Assembly (NCBI GenBank): GCA_015501595.1
Contig: JADNRX010000952.1
Location: forward strand, 1 to 17,390
Length of the DNA stretch: 17,390 nucleotides
Direction of reading: 5' to 3'
Source: Hymenopellis radicata
Lineage: Eukaryota > Basidiomycota > Agaricomycetes > Agaricales > Physalacriaceae
Numbering within the stretch: position 1 is the stretch's first letter; every line of letters begins with the position of its first letter. The translations under genes and the position numbers were made by a program. The notes under the pieces are model-generated. The model worked only from the letters and a program-made list of their open reading frames with translations. It had not been told where the DNA came from and did not search any database. This document shows positions 9,147-17,039 of the stretch, one piece after another.

Positions 9147-9170
9147 GGTGTCAACACGACGTCTTACGCG
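9147..9170 (-). repeat. GCGTAAG/hairpin motif copy with changed stem
   Basis: The minus strand reads GCGTAAGACGTCGTGTTGAC then ACC. Here GTC pairs with GAC around GTGTT instead of the usual CCTC/GAGG, a possible compensatory change. Confidence 0.6.
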
Positions 9171-9469
9171 CACTCCTCGCCGCCGCTGCAAGTCATTCAT
9201 ATTGGCCGCCATTCTCCTGTGCGTCGCATGCCCCATGCCGCAAGGAATTGGTACCACGTAGCCGTCACGTGTTGGTTGGGTTTTGCTCGAATGAGGGTGC
9301 GTTTTCACCTTGTTCTTCTACCACCATCTCATCTCATTCCTCCTGCTCACCACAGCAACATGCGCGAGCAACAACTGGTACACACTGACAACAACTACTT
9401 CCTCGACGATGACTGTTGCCTTGAACCTCGACGACAACTGTTGCCTCGAGCCTCGACTCGACAACGACT

Positions 9470-9560
9470 GCCTCCTCGACGACGACCACTTCGACGACGA
9501 CCACTTCGATGACGACCGCTTCGATGACGAATGCCTAGAGCCTTGACGATGACCGCTTCA
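9470..9560. repeat. 15-bp GACGACCACTTC-type minisatellite
   Basis: Imperfect units of GACGACCACTTCGAC, GACGACCACTTCGAT and GACGACCGCTTCGAT run through this part of the Asp-rich frame. Two copies of an 18-bp unit (GACGACCACGACTCCACA) follow at about 9605-9640. Slippage in these units is a likely source of the frame changes. Confidence 0.75.
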
Positions 9561-9757
9561 ATGACGATGACCGCCTCGAGCCTCGATGAGGACCCCCCTC
9601 AATTGACGACCACGACTCCACAGACGACCACGACTCCACAGACGACAACGACCGCCGGCAATTGGCGAAAATGAAGGTCTCTCTACACCGGAAACAGCTG
9701 CAGAAAATGAACGTCGTGCAGGATATGGCTCCTATAAAGCCAAATATGTGTTTCCAG

Positions 9758-9813
9758 GTGAGCAATTTTTATCAATAATATTAATTGCATCTCGAGGCTG
9801 AAGCACTTCGCAG
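9758..9813 (+). other. 56-nt spliceosomal intron
   Basis: The donor is TTCCAG then GTGAGC. A CTGAAG possible branch site lies near 9798-9803, and the acceptor is CTTCGCAG (CAG 9811-9813). The spliced frame is phase 0 and reaches a stop 13 codons later. Length and signals fit a fungal intron. Confidence 0.55.
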
Positions 9814-9852
9814 GCCGTACCATCGGTCACGTCAGCGTCGATCCCACAGTGA

Positions 9853-10302
9853 AAGCCACACTCACGAGACTGGTGCGTCCCCACTCTTCCGCCCTCCCTG
9901 TGTCCCCTGTCTATGCCGCTAGCCCGAAATATGCCCGCTCCACTTCCCATATTCCTTACAGTCGAAATCGAGCTACACTGGTTAGTTACTTCATGTCTTA
10001 TCATGTCTTGTGCACTAACTGTTTCATAGAATGTGCCGTCAGACGCACTGTCTCTCCTTTCTTATATTATCTTGTTTTGTGATACTGTATGATCTGTGTA
10101 GTACTTATAATCCTTATGTACTACTCTGTGTGTGTACTGACATGTTTCAATGCACTGTATTTCATTTATTTTTGGCCAGTTTCCTGAATTTCAAGCCTCT
10201 TCGAGGCCTTGCATCTTTCACTTGACTGATTTCACTCGGATTATGTTGCACTGAGCTGCTGTAGGATGCTTTGTATTCAACTATATCTTATTTGGGGACA
10301 GC
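9853..10302. other. T-rich spacer
   Basis: No supportable gene. The stretch is pyrimidine-rich on the plus strand with many TGTACT and CTTAT words and could include 3' untranslated sequence of the upstream remnant. A near-palindrome CAAGCCTCTTCGAGGCCTTG at 10193-10212 can form a stem with one bulge. Confidence 0.45.
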
Positions 10303-10566
10303 ATGAGCTGCTCTGAGGATGACTTGAGTGATCTTGAGTTAGACTCAAGGCATCTTGAAAGAATGTTTGGACTTGAACCTTTGCCAAAGTTAGCCAGGCA
10401 GAGTTCGCACTCTGATGTCCTCTAGGCAACCATGTTCACCGTGGTTGACTCAGTAGTCCTCTAGGCTAGTGACCCGTTTCCTGATGCAGGTCATCTTCAG
10501 ATGACAAGACTTGAAGAAAAAAGAATATCCTCATTCATGCTCACTAGTGCTCAGTTTGTCGTGTAG
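10303..10566 (+). pseudogene. 88-codon frame with two internal TAG, unrecognised
   Basis: ATG at 10303 starts MSCSEDDLSDLELDSR, followed by HLERMFGLEPLPKLARQ. The same frame continues through TAG at 10423-10425 and TAG at 10462-10464 to a final TAG at 10564-10566, with protein-like sequence after each (ASDPFPDAGHLQMTRLEEK). Both internal stops lie in the identical context GTCCTCTAGGC. The simplest reading is two CAG-to-TAG transitions in a decayed gene; a short duplication is an alternative. No family is recognised. Acidic start, no membrane segment. Confidence 0.4.
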
Positions 10567-10904
10567 CCCTATGTTATCGACACATGGATTATAGTCTATG
10601 CATAATGTTCCATTTAGAGGCTGGCGGAGATGATGTAGAAAGAGAATAATCCCTCCTTAGAGGATTCCAACCTCTTAAGGCTATTCATTAGCAAGGGAAA
10701 TCGAGATCGAAGGAAAATGAGGATTTGCGGCTGCAGTATACGAGATTGAGACTGGGAATTCGAACCTCTGTGGTGGATCGAGCTTGCGCCGCCACTGTCG
10801 TCATCGTTGGTGCCGAGCGATATTGGGAAGAGCACATAAATGTTGTCCTTATTGTCGGTGGGATGACCTCCTTGCTACGTTAAGCATTATCGATGGTGGG
10901 AATT
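10567..10904. other. spacer before the hAT-like element
   Basis: Competing minus-strand frames lie between about 10614 and 10840. One begins MLFPISLGTNDDDSGG and another reads MCSSQYRSAPTMTTVAAQ; neither has splice, promoter or family support. The stretch ends at the left target-site duplication of the next element. Confidence 0.4.
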
Positions 10905-11301
10905 ATTGTAAATAGAATTTATAAGTCTGGTTGGGTCCGATTGCGGCACCCAAATTTGGAAGGACCGGCAACCGCAACCGGTTGCCCAACCCGACTTTTC
11001 TCCTCAACCGTAGACTGCAACCAGTCCTTAATAAGGACCGGTTGCAACCTCGGTCTTTCAGCGGTCTGCAACCGGTTGGGACCACTAATGGTTGCAACCA
11101 GTCGCAACCGGTTGAAACTGAGATGGACCACCCCCTTCCCCATCCACACCCGCACTCGCAATCATTTCATGCCCCGTCCGCATCCCCCAGCAATTGCGAG
11201 GGGAGCAGAGGCGGTGCATGATGGGTATTGACACGAGGGGTGTGTAGGAGGAGAAGGGGAAATTGGAATTGGGGGTGAGGAAGGTGGTATTTAGAGTATG
11301 G

Positions 11302-11324
11302 TGCCTCATTCGAGGGCTTACCCG
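11302..11324 (-). repeat. GCGTAAG/hairpin motif copy in the hAT-like element
   Basis: The minus strand reads GGGTAAGCCCTCGAATGAGG then CACC. CCTC pairs with GAGG around GAAT. Confidence 0.7.
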
Positions 11325-11525
11325 TGAAGAAGGAAAGCTAATCTAGAATAGATCTTCAGTAATAACAGGTGACGGCGCCTGGAAACGCTGCCAAAATGAA
11401 AAGAAAGAAGCGCCACGTACAAAATCTGCCACGTCGCTCGCCTGCAGACGACGAGGCAGCCCGTATCATCCACCGACCCGCTCTTCAAGCGCGCTGTGAG
11501 CGCGGCTGGTGGGTGTCACGACGTT

Positions 11526-11551
11526 GCTGCCCGCTTGTGGGGGGCTTACGC
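11526..11551 (-). repeat. GCGTAAG/hairpin motif copy with changed stem
   Basis: The minus strand reads GCGTAAGCCCCCCACAAGCG then GGCAGC. Here GCCC can pair with GGGC. It ends with the GGCAGC found after the stem in other copies. Confidence 0.65.
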
Positions 11552-11800
11552 ATGCTGCTGTCGTTTCCGTGGAGACGACGCAAAGTCGTCTCCAGCAAAG
11601 TCGGCTCCACGGTCCATCGACGCCGACCCAGAGTCGAGCATCCGTACTAAAATCACCGACTTAAAGTCGTATGACGCTGCCATCGTCGCCGGCTTGAAGT
11701 CGAGCGACGGATGGTAGTAGGTAGTGGTAAGAAAGAGAGAAACCGAGCCCGATCACACGCTTACGCGTACGTTCGGATCTCGGCCCGAGTCGCCGGATCT
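11552..11800 (-). pseudogene. paralogous segment C inside the hAT-like element
   Basis: On the minus strand a frame runs from about 11746 to a stop at the GCGTAAG motif near 11549, with VSLFLTTTYYHPSLDFKPA and, from an ATG, MAASYDFKSVILVRM, then DDFASSPRKRQQHA. Its upstream DNA (GGTTTCTCTCTTTCTTACC) aligns with segment B (GGGTTTCTGTCTCTCTTACC). Relative to B it has an extra CGTACGCGTAAGCGT-like block at 11755-11768. Function unknown; best seen as captured or shared sequence of the same decayed family. Confidence 0.4.
11571..11593. repeat. perfect 9-bp inverted repeat, 5-nt loop
   Basis: GGAGACGAC (11571-11579) pairs exactly with GTCGTCTCC (11585-11593) around GCAAA, inside the GC-rich cargo of the hAT-like element. 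In the minus-strand frame it encodes GDDFASS, so it may simply reflect codon repetition. Confidence 0.6.
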
Positions 11801-12088
11801 GAGGAAAAAAGTCGTGAATGGCTCGTTTAAGCCACACAAGGGCCCGTTTAAGTCAGAAACAATTCCTAAATTCATCTAAAATATATATATACATTATCCA
11901 GTTGCAACCGGTTTCAACCGGTTCATGTCGGTCCTACAAAAAATAGGCAGACCTTCGGACCGTCAACTGCAACCGGTTGGGACCGGCAACCGGTCCTTCA
12001 ATAACCGGTCCAAAATCGGTTGCGGTCCAGTTGGGTTCACCGGTTCTACCCAGTCCTACCAACCGGACTTGTAAACTCTAATTGTAAA

Positions 12089-12370
12089 TGCGCGTATTGA
12101 TATCGTTTTACTTGAAATCGACTGGGCGGGCTGGAAATATGCATGGAGCTAAGGCCAATGTTAATAATGTACAAGAAGTAGGAGATAAATGTACTTGCAT
12201 TGTTGTCGTCATTAATAAACAACGACGATGATGACCCAAGCACTCTGGTGTGGCAAAAGATGGGTTAAAGCATGAATCTGAAATATGCGCCTAGTAGTCG
12301 TCTATTCTGCACAAAAATGCCTACCCGAAAGCAACATTTGATCCTCATCCTCCGGCATTGCCATTGGTGG
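12089..12370. other. spacer
   Basis: No gene supported. It contains a small AT-rich minus-strand frame and a GTCGTC/GACGATGATGA patch near 12205-12236. It ends where similarity to the 2845 MITE begins. Confidence 0.45.
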
Positions 12371-12891
12371 GAGTTTGCATATCTAAAGTCCAAACTTGTG
12401 ACTTGTCTTAAACTTATGAATCACAAGTTTTAAACTTCCAAATTTGCGAGTTTTTGGCGAATTTTGAACTATAATACATTTATATCACCTCCAACTGAGA
12501 TTAAACAAATGCAAACATCATCTCTATAGCCTATTGCGGCTCTGTTGAATCATATTTATATATATAATACAGTTTACTGTATACTATTACGACTGTATAT
12601 TCACAAATATTTAATATTTTTGACCTTCCCACGCTTAATAAGTGATCGAAGGTGTTTTTCAGTATCCGATCAAGAGATAAGGACCCCTTGTGACATGTGA
12701 CATGAATATTCAGTTGTAATAGTATAGTATATGTATAACATTATATATTAACTGACTATTAGAATCTGTGCAAGTACTTGCAGAATGCTCCAACTCCAAA
12801 CCTGCGACTTGCGCAAATTTAGATTACGAGTCGCAAGTTGCAGGATTACCTGCGAATTATCTGCGCTAGCTGAAACTCATGACATGCTCTA
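12371..12891. mobile_element. truncated, inverted copy of the 2845 hAT MITE with nested insertion
   Basis: From GAGTTTGCATATCT at 12371 to CATGACATGCTCTA at 12891, the sequence follows the reverse complement of the element at 2845-3260 with many C-to-T and G-to-A differences. The left end lacks about 48 bp including its TIR, so no target-site duplication can be recovered. The right TIR survives as ACTCATGACATGCTCTA, with two transitions from the intact copy. The middle is interrupted by a 151-bp insertion at 12577-12727. Both the divergence and the truncation show this copy is older than the one at 2845. Confidence 0.85.
12577..12727. mobile_element. nested TA-flanked MITE, 151 bp
   Basis: Comparison with the uninterrupted copy at 2845-3260 shows that AGTTTATATG there is split here as AGTTTA, insertion, TATATG, so TA at the target is duplicated (12575-12576 and 12728-12729). 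Its ends share TATACTATTAC, then ACTG and TATTCA, in inverted orientation. The same terminal word is found in the MITE at 3691-3935, so the two belong to one Tc1/mariner-like family. It has no coding capacity. Confidence 0.8.
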
Positions 12892-13050
12892 GATAGATAT
12901 ACTGACTAACTTTAGCTTTCCTAGCATCTATTTCGTCTCTCATCGCTGTTCGTTCCTCCTTGCATAGATCACTCAAATTACCTGCTAAAAGTTCCTCGCG
13001 TAGATCCTTTAATCGAACGAGGATCTATATACTGCTGGATCTCTAAAAAT
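12892..13050. other. short spacer
   Basis: No gene or clear repeat seen between the hAT MITE copy and the minisatellite array. Confidence 0.4.
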
Positions 13051-13500
13051 TACAGTCAGGTCTGTCATAGAATCATCTACAGCAATTATGAAGATGTTCG
13101 CAGTGATTATAAAAATGTCTTCAATTATTATGATGACATTCTTAGATATCCTGAGATCACTGCAACAATTACAAGAATTATCCTCAATAATTATAAGAAT
13201 GTCCACAGTGATTATGAGAATGTTCTCAATTATTAAGATGATATCATTAGATATCCTGGGATCATTATAAACATTAAAAGAGCGTCCACAGTGATTACGA
13301 GGATATCTGCAGTGATTACAAGCATGTCCTCAATCATCACAATAATATTCTTGGATATCCTAAGATCATTACAGGCATCATAAGATCGTCCTTAGTGATT
13401 GTCCACAGCATTACAAGAATGTCCGCAATGATTACAAGGATATCCTCAATCATCATGATAATATCTTTAAATATCCTGGCATCATTAAAATAGGCAAAGT
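13051..13500. repeat. degenerate 21-nt minisatellite, array 1
   Basis: Units such as GATTACGAGGATATCTGCAG+T (13293-13313) and GATTACAAGCATGTCCTCAA+T (13314-13334) follow each other directly. Longer units of roughly 100-125 bp each add an element TTAGATATCCTGRGATCATT. Because 21 is a multiple of three the array reads as VITRMSS-like heptads on the plus strand (13088-13270). With no start or splice context I treat this as a satellite rather than a gene. Confidence 0.75.
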
Positions 13501-14154
13501 CCACAAGTGACTACATCACATGATCAAAGCGTGACAGCGTCTTCCCGCTTGTATTATATGACGGAGTGGGATATTTCCTCAAAGTAAAATCCAGGAAAGA
13601 TGCCTAGGATCATGTAGTAACATGTTTAGAAAGCAGAATTTTAATAAATATCTTCAATAAAATGTTTTATAAATATTTTCTCAAAAGTGTTTCTTTTTGC
13701 ATTCTATTCATATTGGCGAGTTCTTCAAAAAATTTATTAAAATTTTTTACATTTTCTTATATGGTAAGAGCAGTGTCACATACACCCTCGACGGCAGTCC
13801 GACTTGCATTTTAAGAAGACAGGATGAAGACAGGCAGTTTGCAGGCAGTTTGTCAAAGATGGTCAGATTACTTCTGCTGCTTACTGAACTCTTAGATCTC
13901 AGTCAACTCTCAGTTTTTGTCACTAATGGTCCTTAATTAATCTTTGAACCGATCTTGGAACTGGCAAATTTGGAGTTTACATAGTTGCATGCTTTCAGCT
14001 CAATAGTAATTGCAAAAAACATGAATTGAACTAAATATAAATTTAGTTATAAGATAAATTTTAATGTGTCATACTGCAAATGTTGTTTGAAAAAATTTCA
14101 CGCCGTGACATATCACATTATTATAATTATGTAATGTAGTCAGTTGTGAACTTT
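13501..14154. other. AT-rich spacer between the two minisatellite arrays
   Basis: A plus-strand frame at 13697-13936 has a protein-like middle (SSVTYTLDGSPTCILRRQDE) but is unrecognised and lacks support. Near 13824-13853 there is a short local repeat of AGACAGG and GGCAGTTTG. The remainder is AT-rich with no structure that I can name. Confidence 0.4.
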
Positions 14155-14490
14155 GCCTATCTTATAAGGATCATAGGAACATCTATAGCGATTATAAGGA
14201 TGTCCGCAGCATTACGAAGATGTTCGCAGCATTACAAGAATGTTCGCAGTAATTATGGGATATTCTCAATTATCATGATAATATTTTTAGATATCTTGAA
14301 ATCACTACAGGCATCATAGAATTATTCTTAATGATTATGAAGATGTTCGCAGTAATGTCCTCACCCATCATAATGATATCTTAAGATATCCTAGAATCAC
14401 TACAGGCATCACAGAATTATTTTTAGTGATTACGAGGATGTTTGCAGCAATAACAAGGATGTCCTCAATTATTATGATGATATCCTTAGA
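14155..14490. repeat. degenerate 21-nt minisatellite, array 2
   Basis: The same family as array 1: repeated GATGTTCGCAGCATTACAAG-type units at 14195-14255 and two copies of the longer block containing ATATCYTGAAATCACTACAG (about 14290 and 14385). The 0.65-kb separation suggests one ancestral array split by insertion or rearrangement. Confidence 0.75.
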
Positions 14491-14619
14491 TTTATAATAT
14501 TCTCATCATTAGGAGTGATTACTGTAAATATTCTAGAGTCTCTGAGATTATATCATAAATACGTTTTTCGATCACATACTCACATGATATATATTATGTG
14601 AATCTGTAAAACAAAGATT

Positions 14620-14815
14620 TAAATATGTCTCAACGCATTAGGGACCTCCAAAGTTAGTAGTCTTCGCTTAAGTAAATAATTCTTTTGCTCTGACTGCAGC
14701 TAAAGCATCTATTTATAATAACTCACATGACTTTTCTACTTAATAAAAATGTTTATTACATCTTCACAACTATAATTTATTATAAGTCGTGAAGATACGA
14801 TCGAAAGAGTATAAT
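14620..14815. mobile_element. possible degenerate relative of the 3691 MITE
   Basis: TTCACAACTATAA followed about 16 bp later by CGTGAAGATA (14761-14800) matches the right part of the MITE at 3691-3935, and GCATTAGGGACC near 14634 resembles its left part. The terminal repeats are not clear, so the boundaries are approximate. Confidence 0.35.
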
Positions 14816-15655
14816 CTTACCATTATTACAGGCTCATTTTAATAATTACACAAATATCCTTAGTATTATAATTATTATAGTACATATTTTCTAGTTTTTA
14901 TGCTAGCTTGATAACTATTACAGATTTCATAAAAGAATTAATTGTTCATTTTATATTGTCATAATTATATCTTAGTTAAAATATCTTTAAAAAAGTTGGT
15001 TAATATTTTTAAAATATTTCTCTACTATTCTGACCTAATCCTAATTATAAATTCCCTATATTATTTTAAAAGTTTTCTCTATTAATATTACTTCTTGTTC
15101 TACTATTTTATCAACTATTATTTATAGCAAAACTTTCTTATTTAATTTGAAACTAATTTAATTTAAATTACTTCTAAAATCTCTATAATAAACTTTTTAG
15201 AATTTTCTTAAATTTCTTTTTATAATTTCACTCATTTTTTAAGTAAATCTTCATATATCTTTGAATAATTTCTTAAGTTCTTTAAATTATGATTTTGAAC
15301 TTTTTTACTACTTTTTTAATCTTAAAACTCTCTTAAATTTTCCGAATTTTAAATTTTTCATCACTTTCTTAATTTAAAAAACTAATGAAAAATAAAAAGA
15401 TCTTTTAACTATATTTTCATTAAGAAATTATTTTCATTAAGAAATCTAAGCCTTTCATTCAATGTTTGCAGAGAGATGTTGCTAATGATAAACCGCAGTG
15501 TTTTGGTATGAATGTAGATGTGCGCTTCTTTCGTATTGATTTTATGTATAAGAAAATAGCTGCTCTTAAGACGCATGCTGCTCCAACACATTTGAATTTT
15601 AATAATAAATATATTTGCAGTTCCTATACATTTATTTGCTGATGTCAAATTTTAA
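14816..15655. other. very AT-rich, strand-asymmetric stretch
   Basis: From about 14850 to 15400 the plus strand is dominated by T, A and C with very few G, and all frames are broken. The minus strand is Lys/Asn-codon rich, as expected from a coding sequence saturated with C-to-T mutations, but I cannot assign it to a transposon. A 14-bp direct repeat TTTCATTAAGAAAT occurs twice at 15415-15445. The minus-strand frame 15409-15648 is open but unrecognised. Confidence 0.45.
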
Positions 15656-15719
15656 GAAAGAATTAATAATCTTGAAGAGAAAATAAAGATCATGGAAGAC
15701 ATGCGCGCAAGGATATTTA

Positions 15720-15766
15720 GTACGTCGTAATATTATTACAAGCTCTGGCATAAACATTTTATGTAG
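15720..15766 (+). other. 47-nt candidate intron
   Basis: ATTTA then GTACGT at the 5' side, CATAAAC as possible branch region, and TTATGTAG at the 3' side. Removal joins two coiled-coil frames as RIFKLKNIV. Confidence 0.4.
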
Positions 15767-15856
15767 AGTTGAAGAATATTGTTACAGAGGAGTGCTAAAT
15801 GCGAGAGCAAAATGAGAGATACCTTAAGATGCGTTAACATTGAAAGATGTATATAA

Positions 15857-16077
15857 TAGCTGCTAAAGCTAAGCTTAAAGAGCATTAAGATCAAACGACA
15901 AAGTTGCAAAGGACAGTTGAGGACTTGCAGTGGAGGATTTCAGAGTTGCAGAGGAGGTATTTTTACATTATATATATAGCCGCTAAAGCTAAGCTTAAAG
16001 AGCATCAAGATCAAACGACAAAGTTGCAAAGAACAGTTAAGAACTTGCAGTGGAGGATTTCAGAGTTGCAGAGGAGG
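15857..16077 (+). repeat. 120-bp in-frame tandem duplication
   Basis: 15857-15957 and 15977-16077 match at all but five positions (15861, 15886, 15912, 15919, 15922 against the same positions plus 120), and all five are transitions. The unit encodes 40 codons of coiled coil. Copy 1 has TAA where copy 2 has CAA. Strict transition-only divergence of a duplication is what repeat-induced or methylation-linked C-to-T mutation would give. Confidence 0.85.
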
Positions 16078-16428
16078 AATGCAGAGAGACTGGAGGAATA
16101 TACAGTCGATTATTTCATATGGAATACACTTAGTAAAAGTCTAAAGTAGATTCCATAACATAGATATTCCATATGAGGTCCTAATTTGAGTGTGATGAGC
16201 TATTTTATGCTGGCAAAAATACATTACATATGACCTATTATTTCATGGGAGATTATTCTATATGACATATTTAACTGTAGTGAGTATTATTATAATGAGA
16301 TGTGCACATACGTAGTGCGATTAACTGTGATTGTAGATGTCCACCTCGACTGTGATGCAAAGGTTCGTGAGTTGCAGAGGTCTCATGATAAGGAAATGAA
16401 TGAGCTTCGACAGATAGTAACAAAGTAA

Positions 16429-16919
16429 AAGTGCTCGTGTACTATAGCTTCATGTTCACATAAAATGACAAAAGATTATTATGAATATAAAGCATTTCAT
16501 TTATTTACTATATAAATATTTAAGTATAATTTCAATTAATTTTATAAATATTTAATGAGTGATAATGAGCATAGAACTAAAGGTTATTAAGCTGAAAAAT
16601 AGTCAAACAAGGATAAGAATATCAGATAGACCTCAACTTATCAATAATATCAAAGCTGTTGTCGAATGCATTCGTGGTCCACCTTTTAAAAAAATATGCC
16701 GCAATATAATAAAACTTCCCGAATACACCCTCCCTCTGCGATACAAACCTGACCCACTCCTAAATAGAGGGGAATGACTGAGAATTGATGGGTTATGAGA
16801 GAAATATACTCTCCAGGGTGCTCCTTGGACCCCTAGGCTGGGGTTCCCTCCCCTAATCTAGGGTTTAGCGTCAGCCCACGTGACCTGATCAATACCACTA
16901 TGCGGAATACCTGTCTCTG
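16429..16919. other. spacer upstream of the tRNA-like gene
   Basis: A plus-strand frame at 16559-16777 (72 codons, LPEYTLPLRYKPDP near its end) is unrecognised. CCCTAG and CTAGGG words around 16831-16864 form a loose inverted repeat. No other structure is seen. Confidence 0.4.
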
Positions 16920-16924
16920 GGCGC

Positions 16925-17019
16925 GGGGCAATAGCGTAGCTGGTTAACGCGTCTGTTCACATGAGACTCTCGTCATCCATATCAACAGAAGATGCTCAGT
17001 TCGAATCTGAGTTGCGCCG
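16925..17019 (+). tRNA. tRNA-like gene with intron-type insertion, identity uncertain (possibly elongator Met)
   Basis: Acceptor GGGGCAA pairs with TTGCGCC at six of seven positions (G-G mismatch at pair 3), then TA, D arm GCGT/ACGC with AGCTGGTTA loop, anticodon stem TCTGT/ACAGA, T arm CTCAG-TTCGAAT-CTGAG, and discriminator G. The A box TAGCGTAGCTGG and B box AGTTCGAATCT are intact. The anticodon loop is 28 nt, implying a 21-nt intron, and contains CACATGAG. Read strictly, position 33 would be C and the anticodon ACA. A one-base insertion before CAT would instead give Met. The mismatch and the odd loop make a pseudo-tRNA or SINE head possible. GGCGCGG just upstream (16920-16926) also pairs with TTGCGCC. 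Confidence 0.6.
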
Positions 17020-17039
17020 TTTCAATGTCATGAAATACC

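Larger units (their letters stand above)
9360..9852 (+). pseudogene. Asp-rich repeat protein gene remnant with one intron
   Basis: An ATG at 9360 gives MREQQLVHTDNNYFLDDD, after which the acidic reading continues in the next frame (DDNCCLEPRLDNDC, then repeats of DDDHF and DDDRF) and from 9545 in the third frame (DDDRFNDDDRLEPR, TGA at 9587-9589, then DDHDST repeated twice). The last 70 codons, including QLAKMKVSLHRKQLQKMN, run to CAG next to a good GTGAGC donor. After a 56-nt intron, 12 codons follow (AVPSVTSASIPQ) and TGA at 9850-9852. Three frames and one stop argue for decay, helped by unstable GAC/CTTCGA repeats (9469-9560). Low-complexity acidic protein; no family is recognised. The other frame is Thr-rich and mucin-like and could be the true one over the repeat. 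Confidence 0.45.
10913..12080. mobile_element. hAT-like non-autonomous element carrying gene-like DNA, 1168 bp
   Basis: The left end reads TAGAATTTATAAGTCTGG. The right end, reverse-complemented, reads TAGAGTTTACAAGTCCGG, then both continue GTTGG. An 8-bp direct repeat ATTGTAAA flanks it exactly (10905-10912 and 12081-12088). TAGAG-type termini plus an 8-bp duplication indicate the hAT superfamily. About 180 bp at each end is packed with ACCGGTTGCAACC-type words in both orientations, as expected for transposase-binding subterminal repeats. There is no transposase frame. The interior (about 11110-11890) is GC-rich and resembles the 6.4-8.4 kb island: it holds three GCGTAAG motifs and a segment (C) related to segment B. 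The arrangement resembles Pack-type TIR elements that pick up host sequence. Confidence 0.8.
15656..16428 (+). pseudogene. broken coiled-coil protein gene, unrecognised
   Basis: The plus strand carries several heptad-rich pieces in order: ERINNLEEKIKIMEDMRAR (15656 on), KLKNIVTEEC and MREQNERYLKMR (15767-15833), two copies of AAKAKLKEH-DQTTKLQ and LQWRISELQRR (15857-16077) followed by NAERLEEY, and KVRELQRSHDKEMNELRQIV ending TAA at 16426-16428. The Leu/Lys/Glu/Gln pattern indicates a long coiled coil. A 47-nt intron with GTACGT donor and ATGTAG acceptor joins the first two pieces. Stops interrupt the frame at 15796-15798 and 15886-15888; the latter is CAA in the sister repeat. Further introns may lie between 16149 and 16340. 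Coiled coils do not reveal function. Confidence 0.45.

Noticed and set aside
8982..9308. 108-codon minus-strand frame as a gene
   Set aside because: It begins with GTG rather than ATG, is Arg/Ser-rich because of simple GAC/GTC repeats, and has no splice or homology support.
15949..15980. 23-nt intron (GTATTT...ATATAG) between the two coiled-coil repeats
   Set aside because: Too short compared with other introns here, and its removal breaks the frame, whereas reading through keeps it.
16851..16866. Telomere-like CCCTAA and TAGGGTTTA words
   Set aside because: Single occurrences, not tandem, within ordinary spacer DNA.
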